64,000 bases of DNA from Microbacterium sp. 10M-3C3 (lineage in GTDB: Bacteria > Actinomycetota > Actinomycetes > Actinomycetales > Microbacteriaceae), in contig NZ_CP034245.1 of the NCBI RefSeq assembly GCF_003931875.1, forward strand, positions 2,232,001 to 2,296,000, read 5' to 3'. The position numbers and the translations under genes are program-made. Shown in pieces: positions 17,499-25,333 of this stretch. The notes under the pieces were generated by a model. It was not told where the DNA came from and ran no database searches. It saw only the letters and a list, made by a program, of their open reading frames with translations. Position 1 is the stretch's first letter. Every line of letters starts with the position of its first letter.

Positions 17499-17577
17499 GC
17501 GCGCGGAATTCAGGCCCACCGGTCGATCGGCGCCCGTTAGGCCCCGAAGAGGCCGGATTCTCCTGAATTCCGCGCGC
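17499..17577. repeat. 15-bp perfect inverted repeat enclosing a 49-base loop, downstream of deaD
   Basis: Arms 17499-17513 (GCGCGCGGAATTCAG) and 17563-17577 (its exact complement) face each other across 49 bases that contain a smaller GGCC..GGCC palindrome. The arms carry an EcoRI-like AATT centre unusual for this GC-rich context. No T-tract follows, so it is not a standard terminator, although it could form a large hairpin ending deaD transcripts. It could also be a dispersed intergenic repeat. The 193-base gap 17456-17648 holds nothing else I recognise. Confidence 0.6.
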
Positions 17578-17648
17578 CGACGACCGGCGGCCCGGCCGCG
17601 CATCCGCGTGCGGGAATGCGTCGCGGAGAGGCCCGGTTCGACTCCGGT

Positions 17649-18671
17649 ATGAAGGCGATCGTCTACTCCTCCCCCGGCCCGTCGTCCGTCCTGTCGCTCG
17701 TCGAGCGCGAGGTGCCCGAGCCCGGGCCGGGCGAGGTGCGTGTGCGCGTGGCCGTGTCGGGCGTGAACCCGACCGACTGGAAGGCGCGCGCGGGCAGCGG
17801 CCGGGCGCTCGCGTTTGCGGAGAACGTGCCGAATCAGGACGGTGCGGGTGTCGTGGATGCGGTCGGCGACGGCGTCGACGCTGTCGCGGTCGGCGATCGC
17901 GTGTGGGTGCAGCTCGCCGCGCACGAGCGGCCGACCGGCACCGCGCAGGAGTACACGGTCGTGCCGGTCAGCCGCGCCGTCCGTCTCCCCGACGGCATCG
18001 ACTTCGCGACCGCTGCGAGCCTCGGCGTCCCCGCCGTGACGGCGCACCGCGCGCTCACGGTGCACGAGGACGGTCCCGCGCGGCTGTCGCGCGGCGCGCT
18101 CGACGGGCGAACCGTGCTGGTGCAGGGCGGCGCGGGCGCCGTCGGACACGCCGCCATCCAGCTCGCTCGCTGGGCCGGCGCGACCGTCCTCGCGACGATC
18201 AGCTCCGAGCGCAAGGCGCAGCTCGCCCGCGCGGCCGGCGCGCACGAGACGATCGACTACACGCAGGAGGACGTCGCCGCCCGCATCGAGGAGCTCGCCC
18301 CCGGCGGCGTCGACCACATCGTGGAGGTGTCGATCGCGCGCAACGCGGCGCTCGACGCCCAGATCGCGGCGAACCACGCCGTCATCGCGTACTACGCCGA
18401 CGACGGCGGCGACGCCTTCTCGATGCCGGTGCGCCCGTCGTTCGCGAAGAACGTGCGCGTGCAGGGAGTGCTGCTGTACACCGTCGGGGATGCGGCGCTG
18501 GAGGCTGCCGCGGCCGACCTCACCGCGGCGCTGCAGGACGGAGCGCTGCCGGTCGGTGAGGACGCGGGCCTGCCGCTCACGTGGTTCCCGCTCGAGGAGA
18601 CCGCCGCCGCGCATGATGCCGTCGAGGATGCGACGGTCGGGAAGGTGCTCATCCGGGTCGCCGACCTCTGA
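17649..18671 (+). CDS. NADPH:quinone oxidoreductase-like (zinc-independent MDR family)
   Basis: 340-residue medium-chain dehydrogenase/reductase of the QOR group. The GroES-like N-terminal half begins MKAIVYSSPGPSSVLSLVER and has NPTDWKARAG and PNQDGAGVVDAVG in place of the zinc-binding Cys/His set. The Rossmann nucleotide motif is VLVQGGAGAVGHAAIQLARWAG (about 155-176). It would reduce quinones or other enones with NADPH. ATG 17649 matches the family N-terminus; an upstream ATG (17616) would add 11 atypical residues. Stands alone. Confidence 0.88.
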   Translation: MKAIVYSSPGPSSVLSLVEREVPEPGPGEVRVRVAVSGVNPTDWKARAGSGRALAFAENVPNQDGAGVVDAVGDGVDAVAVGDRVWVQLAAHERPTGTAQEYTVVPVSRAVRLPDGIDFATAASLGVPAVTAHRALTVHEDGPARLSRGALDGRTVLVQGGAGAVGHAAIQLARWAGATVLATISSERKAQLARAAGAHETIDYTQEDVAARIEELAPGGVDHIVEVSIARNAALDAQIAANHAVIAYYADDGGDAFSMPVRPSFAKNVRVQGVLLYTVGDAALEAAAADLTAALQDGALPVGEDAGLPLTWFPLEETAAAHDAVEDATVGKVLIRVADL

Positions 18672-18698
18672 CGCGCGCGGCGCCACCTCCGACGCCGG

Positions 18699-19166
18699 TC
18701 AGTCGGTGCGGCGGTCGTGGGCGTGGCGGGCGAGGCTGCGGCCGTAGCGCTCCGTCAGCTGCACCATGAGGTCGGGGGTGTCGCGGTCGAGTCCGAAGAC
18801 GTATCCCGGGAAATCGAGCTCGCGCTGTGCGGCCCAGATCTCCTCGTGCCGCTCGTTGAAGACGCGCGTCCCGGTGGCGAGGAACACCTCGTCCTCCACC
18901 GTCGCACCCGACAGCCTCGCCATGGGCCCCACGAGCACGTGGTCGCCGATGTGCACGGGATTCGTCGCGGTCGCGCGGATCAGGGCGTTCTCCATGACGA
19001 TCACGTTCGTGCCGAGCGTCACCGCGCCGCCCTCCGATGTGATGACGGCGCCGTGCAGGATCTGACATCCGCCGCCGATCTCGACGTCGCCGCTGATGAC
19101 GGCGCTCGGCGACACGACGGCGTCGGGATGGATGCGGGGCCGGACCCCGAGGTGCTCGAATTCCAC
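18699..19166 (-). CDS. Left-handed beta-helix protein (gamma-carbonic-anhydrase-like)
   Basis: 155-residue protein made of hexapeptide repeats (IHPDAVVSPSAVISGDVEIGGG, then VTLGTNVIVMENALIRA, HIGDHVLVGPMARLSGATVEDEVFLATGT), the fold of gamma-class carbonic anhydrases and small acetyltransferases. One metal-ligand-like histidine lies in ILHGAVI and another in PVHIGDHV; the full three-His set is not clear, so enzymatic activity is uncertain. The GTG at 19166 follows GAGGAGGGG. It lies 29 bases after the K+ channel gene on the same strand. Confidence 0.78.
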   Translation of the reverse strand: MEFEHLGVRPRIHPDAVVSPSAVISGDVEIGGGCQILHGAVITSEGGAVTLGTNVIVMENALIRATATNPVHIGDHVLVGPMARLSGATVEDEVFLATGTRVFNERHEEIWAAQRELDFPGYVFGLDRDTPDLMVQLTERYGRSLARHAHDRRTD

Positions 19167-19195
19167 GACCCCTCCTCGCGTGCGGTGCCGCCAGG

Positions 19196-19996
19196 CTAGC
19201 GCGCGGGTCGGGCGCCGAGCGCTCGGATCATCTCCTTCAACTCGGCGACCTCCGTGCGCAGCGCCTCGACTTGCGACTCCGTCGCCACGGCCGCCGCATC
19301 GGCGCGTACCGAAACCCGCTCGACGATCCACGACGCAAGCGTGGCGGTGACCACGCCGATGAGCGCGATGCCACCGATCATCAGACCGACCGCGACGATG
19401 CGACCGGTGACCGTCACAGGCACATAGTCGCCGTAGCCCACGGTCATGATGCTGACGAAGGCCCACCAGACGGCATCACCGAAGCTTCGGATCGATCCAC
19501 CGCTCCCGCGTTCTGCGTCGAAGACGGCGAGGCCCGCGACGATCACCGTGAGCACGGTCGCACCGACGGTATAGATCGCGACCTTGCCGCGGAGCATGGT
19601 GCCCGTGTTCCGCTGGATGATCGCCAGCACCGTGAAGAAACGCATGAGGCGCAAGGGCCGCAGCATCGGCAGCACGACGATCGCAAGGTCGAGAAGGTGA
19701 CGCACGAACCACCGTCCGCGCCGGCGGGCGATCGCGAGACGCACCACGTAGTCGCCGAGGAACATCGCCCATGTGACCCAGAGAGTCGCCTCTGCGGCCG
19801 CTTCGAGCACTCCGCCCGGCCGCGCGAGAATCTGCGTCGCATAAGCGCCGAGGAACGCGCATGCCGCGATGACGAGCGGCCACTCCGCACGGCGCTCCCA
19901 TTGCGCCAAACGATGTCCATACGGATCCGAGGACGCGTTCTGTTGTCCTCTCGTGCCACTGTCGGCCGCGATGATCTCGCCCTGTGCCTCGCTCAC
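19196..19996 (-). CDS. Voltage-gated-type potassium channel, six transmembrane segments
   Basis: 266-residue ion channel. S1-S4 are visible (WPLVIAACAFLGAYATQIL; LWVTWAMFLGDYVVRLAIA; LLDLAIVVLPMLRPLRLMRFFTVLAII with the S4 arginines R-P-L-R-L-M-R), S5 (KVAIYTVGATVLTVIVAGLAVF), the pore with selectivity filter TVGYGDY, and S6 (IVAVGLMIGGIALIGVVTATLASWIV). The last ~35 residues form a short coiled coil (SQVEALRTEVAELKEMIRAL), probably for tetramer assembly. GTG at 19996 (VSEAQGEII) is chosen because upstream sequence has no family similarity. Confidence 0.9.
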   Translation of the reverse strand: MSEAQGEIIAADSGTRGQQNASSDPYGHRLAQWERRAEWPLVIAACAFLGAYATQILARPGGVLEAAAEATLWVTWAMFLGDYVVRLAIARRRGRWFVRHLLDLAIVVLPMLRPLRLMRFFTVLAIIQRNTGTMLRGKVAIYTVGATVLTVIVAGLAVFDAERGSGGSIRSFGDAVWWAFVSIMTVGYGDYVPVTVTGRIVAVGLMIGGIALIGVVTATLASWIVERVSVRADAAAVATESQVEALRTEVAELKEMIRALGARPAR

Positions 19997-20105
19997 GAGC
20001 AGAGCGTATCGATCGAGAGGTCCGGACGACCGCGCGGCTCGAGGGTGCCGCGACTCGCGCTGTGGCCTGATGACGGGCGAGTAGCCCCGTCGGCAGACTG
20101 GGCGA

Positions 20106-20588
20106 GTGGAGATCGAGTACGACGACGACCCCGCCCGCGTGGACCGTGCGGCGGTGCACCGCTGGCTCATGACCGAGGCGTACTGGGGGCGGTGGCGAGG
20201 CGAGGCTGACATCGACGCCGGCATCGACGGATCGTGGCGCGTCGTCGGCGCGTATCGACGCGACACCGGCGCCCTCGTCGGCTTCGCCCGCGCCGTGTCG
20301 GATGGCGTCGGCTTCGCGTATCTCGCCGACGTCTTCGTCGATCGATCCGCACGCGGCCACGGCGTCGGCACCGGGCTCGTGCGCACGATGATCGACGAGC
20401 GACCGGGCGCGCTCTTCCGCTGGACGCTGTTCACGGGCGACGCGCATGGGCTCTACGCGAAGTTCGGGTTCGCCGCGCCCGACTCCACGGCCATGGTGCG
20501 GCCCGCCGGCGACCTGCGGCCCCGAACGGCAACAGCGCTCGCATCTCACGAGGATGTGCGACCCTTCGGAGCGAGCCCTCCCCCGTAG
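20106..20588 (+). CDS. GNAT family N-acetyltransferase
   Basis: 160-residue acyl-CoA transferase. The acetyl-CoA-binding signature is VFVDRSARGHGVGTGLVRTMID (R-x-x-G-x-G/A pattern at ARGHGVG), followed by the C-terminal FTGDAHGLYAKFGFAA motif typical of GNATs whose substrate is a small molecule. The last 25 residues (LRPRTATALASHEDVRPFGASPPP) look unstructured and may differ from relatives. GTG 20106. Substrate unknown. Confidence 0.85.
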   Translation: MEIEYDDDPARVDRAAVHRWLMTEAYWGRWRGEADIDAGIDGSWRVVGAYRRDTGALVGFARAVSDGVGFAYLADVFVDRSARGHGVGTGLVRTMIDERPGALFRWTLFTGDAHGLYAKFGFAAPDSTAMVRPAGDLRPRTATALASHEDVRPFGASPPP

Positions 20589-20616
20589 CGCCCCGAAGGG
20601 CCGCAGAGGGGCGAAC

Positions 20617-20663
20617 CCGCCCCAGCCCGGAGTGATCCCCCATCACTTCATCGGGCTGGGCGG
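20617..20663 (+). terminator. Hairpin after the GNAT gene, candidate terminator
   Basis: Arms 20617-20629 and 20652-20663 (CCGCCCCAGCCCG against CGGGCTGGGCGG) pair with one bulged base. A second small hairpin (AGTGAT...ATCACT) sits in the loop. There is no U-tract, so a terminator role is likely by position, not proven. The rest of the 172-base gap before the HD gene shows nothing else. Confidence 0.5.
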
Positions 20664-20760
20664 AAGCAGGATAAGGAGTCGCAGATCTTGTCCCCTAAAG
20701 GGTGGACAAGAACTGCGCGGATGTGGCAGCAATCCGCCGAGGAGCGACCCCGGCGCAGCG

Positions 20761-21396
20761 GTGACCGACGAGCACCGGCCGAGACAATGGACCGTGCGCA
20801 TCGACGACTTCCCCGCCCCGGACACGCAGGCCGCCCGGGCCGCTCTCGAACTCGCCCGGACGTATCAGTCGACGTCGATCACCGCTCACGCTCTGCGCTC
20901 GTGGCTGTTCGCGGAGGCGTTCGCGCGGGTGGACGGGATCCGCGACATCGACCACGAGCTGCTGTACGTCTCGGCCGTGCTGCACGACATCGGGACGGTC
21001 ACCGAATACGACAACCACACGATCTCCTACGAGGACGCGGGCGGTCACGTCGCTGTCGCCCTCACCGCGGGCGCCGGCTGGCCGGCCGCGCGACGCACGC
21101 GTGCGCGCGAGGTCATCGTCCGGCACAACTGGCCCAGCGTCGACCCCGACCTCGACGCCGAGGGGTATCTCCTCGAGGTCGCGACGGCGCTCGACATCTC
21201 GGGCGCCCGTCCGGACGCACTGCCGGAGCCGTTCCTCCGCCAGGTCTTGGCGGCGTACCCGCGCGGCACACTCGCGACGGAGTTCGCCGCGTGCGTCGTG
21301 GATCAGGCGGCCCGCAAGCCCGACACCGCCGCGCGGCGGCTCGTGGAGGGCGGTGTCGTCGCGAAGCTCTCCGCGAACCCGCTCGAGCGCCTGTAG
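20761..21396 (+). CDS. HD-domain phosphohydrolase-like protein (cyanamide-hydratase-like group)
   Basis: 211-residue soluble protein with an HD metal-binding domain: TAHALRSWLFAEAFA (first His), LLYVSAVLHDIGTV (HD dyad), SYEDAGGHVAVAL, and VIVRHNWPS further on. The S-x-R-S/T helix before the HD pair and the overall length resemble small HD proteins often annotated as cyanamide hydratase or 'HD domain protein'. Substrate unknown. GTG 20761 is the probable start (VTDEHRPRQW); a GTG at about 20791 is possible. Confidence 0.8.
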   Translation: MTDEHRPRQWTVRIDDFPAPDTQAARAALELARTYQSTSITAHALRSWLFAEAFARVDGIRDIDHELLYVSAVLHDIGTVTEYDNHTISYEDAGGHVAVALTAGAGWPAARRTRAREVIVRHNWPSVDPDLDAEGYLLEVATALDISGARPDALPEPFLRQVLAAYPRGTLATEFAACVVDQAARKPDTAARRLVEGGVVAKLSANPLERL

Positions 21397-21440
21397 CCGG
21401 ATCACGGAGTCGCTCGACCAGCACCCACGGGTGAGACGAC

Positions 21441-21476
21441 GAAGACCTGATGAGAGGTGAGTCTCATCAGGTCTTC
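21441..21476. terminator. 15-bp hairpin between the HD gene and tRNA-Pro
   Basis: GAAGACCTGATGAGA, six-base loop, exact complement (21441-21455 / 21462-21476). It lies between convergent genes, immediately after the 3' end of tRNA-Pro and 45 bases after the HD gene, and probably ends both transcripts. Confidence 0.8.
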
Positions 21477-21480
21477 TCTG

Positions 21481-21554
<74 letters not shown>

Positions 21555-21669
21555 GTGCCCGTTTCCGGACAACTCCCCCATCCTAGCCCGTCGTCGCGAC
21601 GCCTGCGAACCGCACGAGCCGTCCACAGCCCGGGCCCGGTCCGCCCTGTCCACAGTCGCGCGCGATATT

Positions 21670-21683
21670 CGAATCTATGTCCG
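21670..21683 (+). promoter_or_regulatory. Degenerate LexA (SOS) box candidate upstream of the HNH gene
   Basis: CGAATCTATGTCCG matches 8 of the 10 fixed positions of the actinobacterial LexA consensus CGAAC-N4-GTTCG. It lies 22 bases before the ATG. No Shine-Dalgarno precedes that ATG. Many DUF222/HNH genes in this bacterial family have LexA-like boxes upstream, which is my reason for naming it; binding is not shown. Confidence 0.35.
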
Positions 21684-21705
21684 AGGTTCATGCTCGAATA
21701 GGCGT

Positions 21706-23097
21706 ATGACGACGAACCCGCTCGACACGCTGCTCGCCTCGCTGGCCGAGCTCCGCGAGGCGTGGAACGACGCCGAGGCGACGAGACTCACGGATGCAGA
21801 GCTCCTCCGCGCGAACGAGCAGCTCGCCGGCGCCCGGCGCCTCCTCGACGGGGTGCACACCGGCATCGCGGCGGAGGTGGCCCGTCGCTCGCGCGCGGAG
21901 CTCGGGAAGGAGGGGCTCGCACGTCAGGCCGGCTTCCGCACGCCGGCGAAGCTCATCGCCGCGACCACGGGCGGCCACACGGGCGACGCGTTGCGGCTCA
22001 TCCAGGTTGGGGAGGCCACGCGCGAGCGCACCCTGATCTCGGGCGAAGCCGCCCCCGCGGCGCACCCGCACGTGAGCGACGCCGTCCGCGCGGGTGCCCT
22101 CAGCGTCGCCGCCGCGGCAGCGATCACCGCGATGCTCGACCGCATCGCGCTGCGCGTGGAGCCTGCGGTGCGCGATGCGGCGGAAGCCGCACTCGTCGCG
22201 CAGGCTCCCCAGCTCTCGCTCGACGAGCTCCAGCACGTCCTCCATCGTGCAGCCGCACACCTCGACCCCGACGGGCTGGCGCCCGCGACCGCAGCGGCCC
22301 ACGGCGAACGGGCACTCAAGATCACCCACGACGCCGCCGGCATGACCGTGCTCACCGCAACGCTCGACGTCGAGACCGCGGCGCCGATCGTCGCGGCAAT
22401 CGAGGGCATCGTGACGCATCAGCTCCGCGCCTCGCGCGGCCACCACAGCCCCGACGGCGTCGAGGTCTCCTCACCGCTCGACGAGACTCGTACCCTCCCG
22501 CAGCTGCGCGCCGACGCCCTCGCCGCCATCTGCGCGCACGTCCTCGGGTGCGACGGCGAGCGCCTGCCCGGCACCGCCACGACGGTCATGGTGCGGATGC
22601 AGCTCGACGACCTGCGCACGGGCACCGGCGTCGCCACGATCGACGGCCTCGAGCAGCCGATCGACGCCGGCACCGCCCGACGGATGGCCGCCGCGGCCGG
22701 CATCATCCCCGCCGTGCTCGGCGGCGACAGCGAGATCCTCGACCTCGGCCGCACGCGCCGCCACTTCACCCGCGCACAGCGTCTCGCCCTCGTCGAGCGC
22801 GACGGCGGATGCGCCGCCTGCCACCTGCCGCCCGCCTTCACAGAGGCCCACCACCTCCGCTGGTGGGAGCGCGACGCCGGGCCGACCGACCTCGACAACG
22901 GGATCCTGCTGTGCACCGCATGCCACCATCGCATCCACGAGGAAGGGTGGGAGATCCGGATCGATCGCCCGCCCGGCGCACCAGGGTCGGCCGGAACCGT
23001 CTGGCTCATCCCGCCGCCGCACATCGACCCCGACCGCACACCCCGGCTCGGGGGACGCCGGCGCTTCGACCCGCTCGCGTGGCACCTCGTCGCCTGA
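21706..23097 (+). CDS. DUF222 / HNH endonuclease (13E12-repeat family)
   Basis: 463-residue protein. The N-terminal ~330 residues are DUF222 (13E12) helices, including ANEQLAGARRLLDGVHTGIAAEVARRS and RLIQVGEATRER. The C-terminal HNH nuclease (~355-430) shows CAACHLPPAFTEAHHLRWWERDAGPTDLDNGILLC and CHHRIHEEGW, with the two CxxC zinc-knuckle pairs and the HH catalytic pair. Actinobacterial genomes carry many copies of this family; their role is unknown, though nuclease activity is expected. ATG 21706 (MTTNPLDTLL) fits relatives; the frame extends upstream but crosses the tRNA gene. Confidence 0.88.
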   Translation: MTTNPLDTLLASLAELREAWNDAEATRLTDAELLRANEQLAGARRLLDGVHTGIAAEVARRSRAELGKEGLARQAGFRTPAKLIAATTGGHTGDALRLIQVGEATRERTLISGEAAPAAHPHVSDAVRAGALSVAAAAAITAMLDRIALRVEPAVRDAAEAALVAQAPQLSLDELQHVLHRAAAHLDPDGLAPATAAAHGERALKITHDAAGMTVLTATLDVETAAPIVAAIEGIVTHQLRASRGHHSPDGVEVSSPLDETRTLPQLRADALAAICAHVLGCDGERLPGTATTVMVRMQLDDLRTGTGVATIDGLEQPIDAGTARRMAAAAGIIPAVLGGDSEILDLGRTRRHFTRAQRLALVERDGGCAACHLPPAFTEAHHLRWWERDAGPTDLDNGILLCTACHHRIHEEGWEIRIDRPPGAPGSAGTVWLIPPPHIDPDRTPRLGGRRRFDPLAWHLVA

Positions 23098-23145
23098 CCC
23101 CGTCCGCCCCTCGTACATGTCCGCGAGCCGCGCTACCGTCGCGCC

Positions 23146-23724
23146 ATGACCGTCGAGATCCTCCCCGCCACCGCCGAGCGCTTCGACGCCGCCACCCACG
23201 CCTTCGCCCACGGCGACGGCCCGTCGTGCCAATGCCAGTGGTGGATGGTTCGCCCCTCGGAGTTCGATCGGCTGCGCAAGCCCGAGCGCGAGCGGATGCT
23301 GCGCGACGAACTCGCCACCGACCCGGCCCCCGCTCTGCTCGCCTACACGGACGACGACGCCGCCGGCTGGGTGCGCGTCGGCCCACGGCCGCCGCAGACC
23401 CGCATCTTCCGCACGCGCGCCTTCTCCGGGCTCCTCGCCGAACCCGCCGACGACGCCGACATGTGGGCGATCACCTGCTTCGCCGTCCGCCGCGAGCACC
23501 GCGGCGAAGGCCTCATGTCACGTCTGCTGGACGCCGCCATCGCCCACGCCCGCGACCACGGCGCGCGCGTCATCGAGGGCTACCCCGTCGACACCGCCGC
23601 CGGCCGGCACTCCGACGCCGAGCTGTATCACGGCACGATGTCGGTGTTCGAAGCGGCCGGGTTCGCCGTCGTCGGCCGCCCGCGGGAAGACCGCGCCGTC
23701 GTCGCACTCGAGCTGCGCGCCTGA
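23146..23724 (+). CDS. GNAT family N-acetyltransferase with N-terminal Cys motif
   Basis: 192-residue acetyltransferase. Acetyl-CoA motif A is FAVRREHRGEGLMSRLLDAAIAHARDHG (RRexRGeG pattern). The N-terminal part contains CQCQWWMVRPSEFDRL, a Cys/Trp signature found in a subgroup of uncharacterised actinobacterial GNATs; ALYHGTMSVFEAAGF-type C-terminal motif is present (ELYHGTMSVFEAAGFAVVG). Its last 97 bases overlap, antisense, the 3' end of the convergent ltrA gene. Substrate unknown. Confidence 0.85.
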   Translation: MTVEILPATAERFDAATHAFAHGDGPSCQCQWWMVRPSEFDRLRKPERERMLRDELATDPAPALLAYTDDDAAGWVRVGPRPPQTRIFRTRAFSGLLAEPADDADMWAITCFAVRREHRGEGLMSRLLDAAIAHARDHGARVIEGYPVDTAAGRHSDAELYHGTMSVFEAAGFAVVGRPREDRAVVALELRA

Positions 23725-24920
23725 CGCACCTCGTCGACCTCCACCACGACGACGAGCGCCGCCATCACGAGCGCCGCCGAGATGTACTCTCCCCTCGGCA
23801 GCAGGCCCGTCGCCCCGACCGCCACCGCCCCGAAGACGAGACACACCGACGCCCACGCGGCGACGCTCCGTCGCAGCAGGATCGCCCACGACGCCAGAAG
23901 GAACACCGCCAGCGGCGCCGTCAGCGCCAGGCCGGCAGCCGCGTCCGAGAGCTCCGAATGACCGCTCAAGTGGTCGATCTCCACCTCGACCCCCGATGAC
24001 ACCGCGCCCACCGCGGCGAAGATCACGTAGTGCGCGTAACCGAACCGGAACCCGTCGCGGAGCGTCCGCAGGCGGGCGTGCTGCTCGCGGGCGAAGTAGA
24101 TCCACCAGATGGCGGCCGTGATCACGAGCCCCGAAGCGGCCAGGGACAGCAGGTCGGCCATCGGCACATGGTCGGACGCCGCATCCCGCACCGCTTCGGT
24201 CGACGCGAGGCTGCCGTCGAGCGCATCGATCACGGCGTTCGCTGAGGCGAGGAGGCTCTCACCCAGGAGGATCAAGGTGAACAGCCCGAACCGCTCGGCG
24301 ATGTGATGCGGGTGCCATGCCGTACGCCCGTGCAGCTCACCCCATACCGGCACGAGCACCTCCGCGACGACCAGGACGAAGAACGTCCAGAACTGCCCCG
24401 CCGGGTCCAGCAGGTACAAGCGAGCCACCCACAGCACCTGCACGATCCCGATGCCGATCGCGAAGCGCAGCGCAGCAGGGCGCGCCGCCGGGTCGGACAC
24501 TGCCGCACGCAGCCACTGCGCGACCATCGCCAAACGCATGATCACGTAGCCCCACGTGACGACGAGGAAGTCGAAGGACACCATCGCGTCGTGCACCCCC
24601 GCGGCGAGCACGAGCACCCCGGCCATCTGCGCGATCGTGAGCACGCGGTACAGCCAGTCGTCGGTGTCGAACGCCGACGCGAACCACGTGAAGTTCATCC
24701 ACGCCCACCAGATCGCGAAGAACACCATGAAGTAGGACAGGACGCCCTCCGCTGCCACCCCCTCCGACAGCTCGTGGTGCAGTGTGCTGGATGCCTGTGA
24801 CACCGCGACGACGAACACGAGGTCGAACAGCAGCTCGAGCGGCGACGACACGCGGTGGCTGTCGTGACGATCGCGGGCGACCATGCGACGCAATCCGCCC
24901 CGGGTGAGCACGTCGGTCAT
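23628..24920 (-). CDS. ltrA: Low-temperature-requirement A (LtrA) family membrane protein
   Basis: 430-residue polytopic membrane protein with about ten to twelve transmembrane helices. The LtrA signature is at the N-terminus (SPLELLFDLVFVVAVSQASSTLHHEL) and continues WWAWMNFTWFASAFDTDDWLYR and HIAERFGLFTLILLGESLL. LtrA was named from a Listeria cold-growth mutant; the biochemical function is unknown. The last ~30 residues (QARSSSATTARSSRGRPTTANP) are hydrophilic and low complexity and are encoded on the strand opposite the end of the neighbouring acetyltransferase gene, suggesting a drifted, extended C-terminus. Confidence 0.87.
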   Translation of the reverse strand: MTDVLTRGGLRRMVARDRHDSHRVSSPLELLFDLVFVVAVSQASSTLHHELSEGVAAEGVLSYFMVFFAIWWAWMNFTWFASAFDTDDWLYRVLTIAQMAGVLVLAAGVHDAMVSFDFLVVTWGYVIMRLAMVAQWLRAAVSDPAARPAALRFAIGIGIVQVLWVARLYLLDPAGQFWTFFVLVVAEVLVPVWGELHGRTAWHPHHIAERFGLFTLILLGESLLASANAVIDALDGSLASTEAVRDAASDHVPMADLLSLAASGLVITAAIWWIYFAREQHARLRTLRDGFRFGYAHYVIFAAVGAVSSGVEVEIDHLSGHSELSDAAAGLALTAPLAVFLLASWAILLRRSVAAWASVCLVFGAVAVGATGLLPRGEYISAALVMAALVVVVEVDEVRQARSSSATTARSSRGRPTTANPAASNTDIVP

Positions 24921-24961
24921 GCCCCGATTATGGCGGCAGCCGCGCGCCTACGATGGTCGGG

Positions 24962-25333
24962 ATGGATGCCGTACGAGTCGACGCGTGGCTGTGGGCGGTG
25001 CGGATCTACAAGACCCGCTCGCTCGCGACGACGGCGTGCCGCGCAGGACACGTGCGGGTCAACGGCGAACGCGTGAAGGCCGCCCAACCGGTGCGCATCG
25101 GCGATGAGCTGCGCGTGCGCATCAACGGCTTCGACCGCATCCTCGTCGTCCGCCAGCTCCTCACCAAGCGCGTCGGCGCGCCGCAGGCCGCCCTCGCCGT
25201 CGACGAGCGCACCCCGCCGCCGCCCCCGCGCGAGAGCATCCCGATGTTCGCGGTGCGCGACCGTGGAGCCGGCCGTCCGACCAAGCGCGAGCGTCGCGAC
25301 ATCGACCGGCTGCGGGGGCGTCAGGACAGCTGA
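24962..25333 (+). CDS. S4-domain RNA-binding protein (Hsp15-like)
   Basis: 123-residue basic protein with an N-terminal S4 RNA-binding fold: VRVDAWLWAVRIYKTRSLATTACRAGHVRVNGERVKAAQPVRIGDELRVRI (residues ~4-56). This is the Hsp15 (HslR) type, which in E. coli rescues 50S subunits carrying nascent chains. The C-terminal part is Pro-rich, then basic (GRPTKRERRDIDRLRGRQ). ATG 24962 is chosen over the ATG three codons earlier by similarity to relatives. Its end overlaps the convergent Nudix gene by 13 bases. Confidence 0.85.
   Translation: MDAVRVDAWLWAVRIYKTRSLATTACRAGHVRVNGERVKAAQPVRIGDELRVRINGFDRILVVRQLLTKRVGAPQAALAVDERTPPPPPRESIPMFAVRDRGAGRPTKRERRDIDRLRGRQDS

Noticed and set aside
20446..20760. 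Longer start for the HD protein, extending into the GNAT gene
   Set aside because: The extra ~105 residues have no similarity to the domain and cross the GNAT 3' end and a hairpin.
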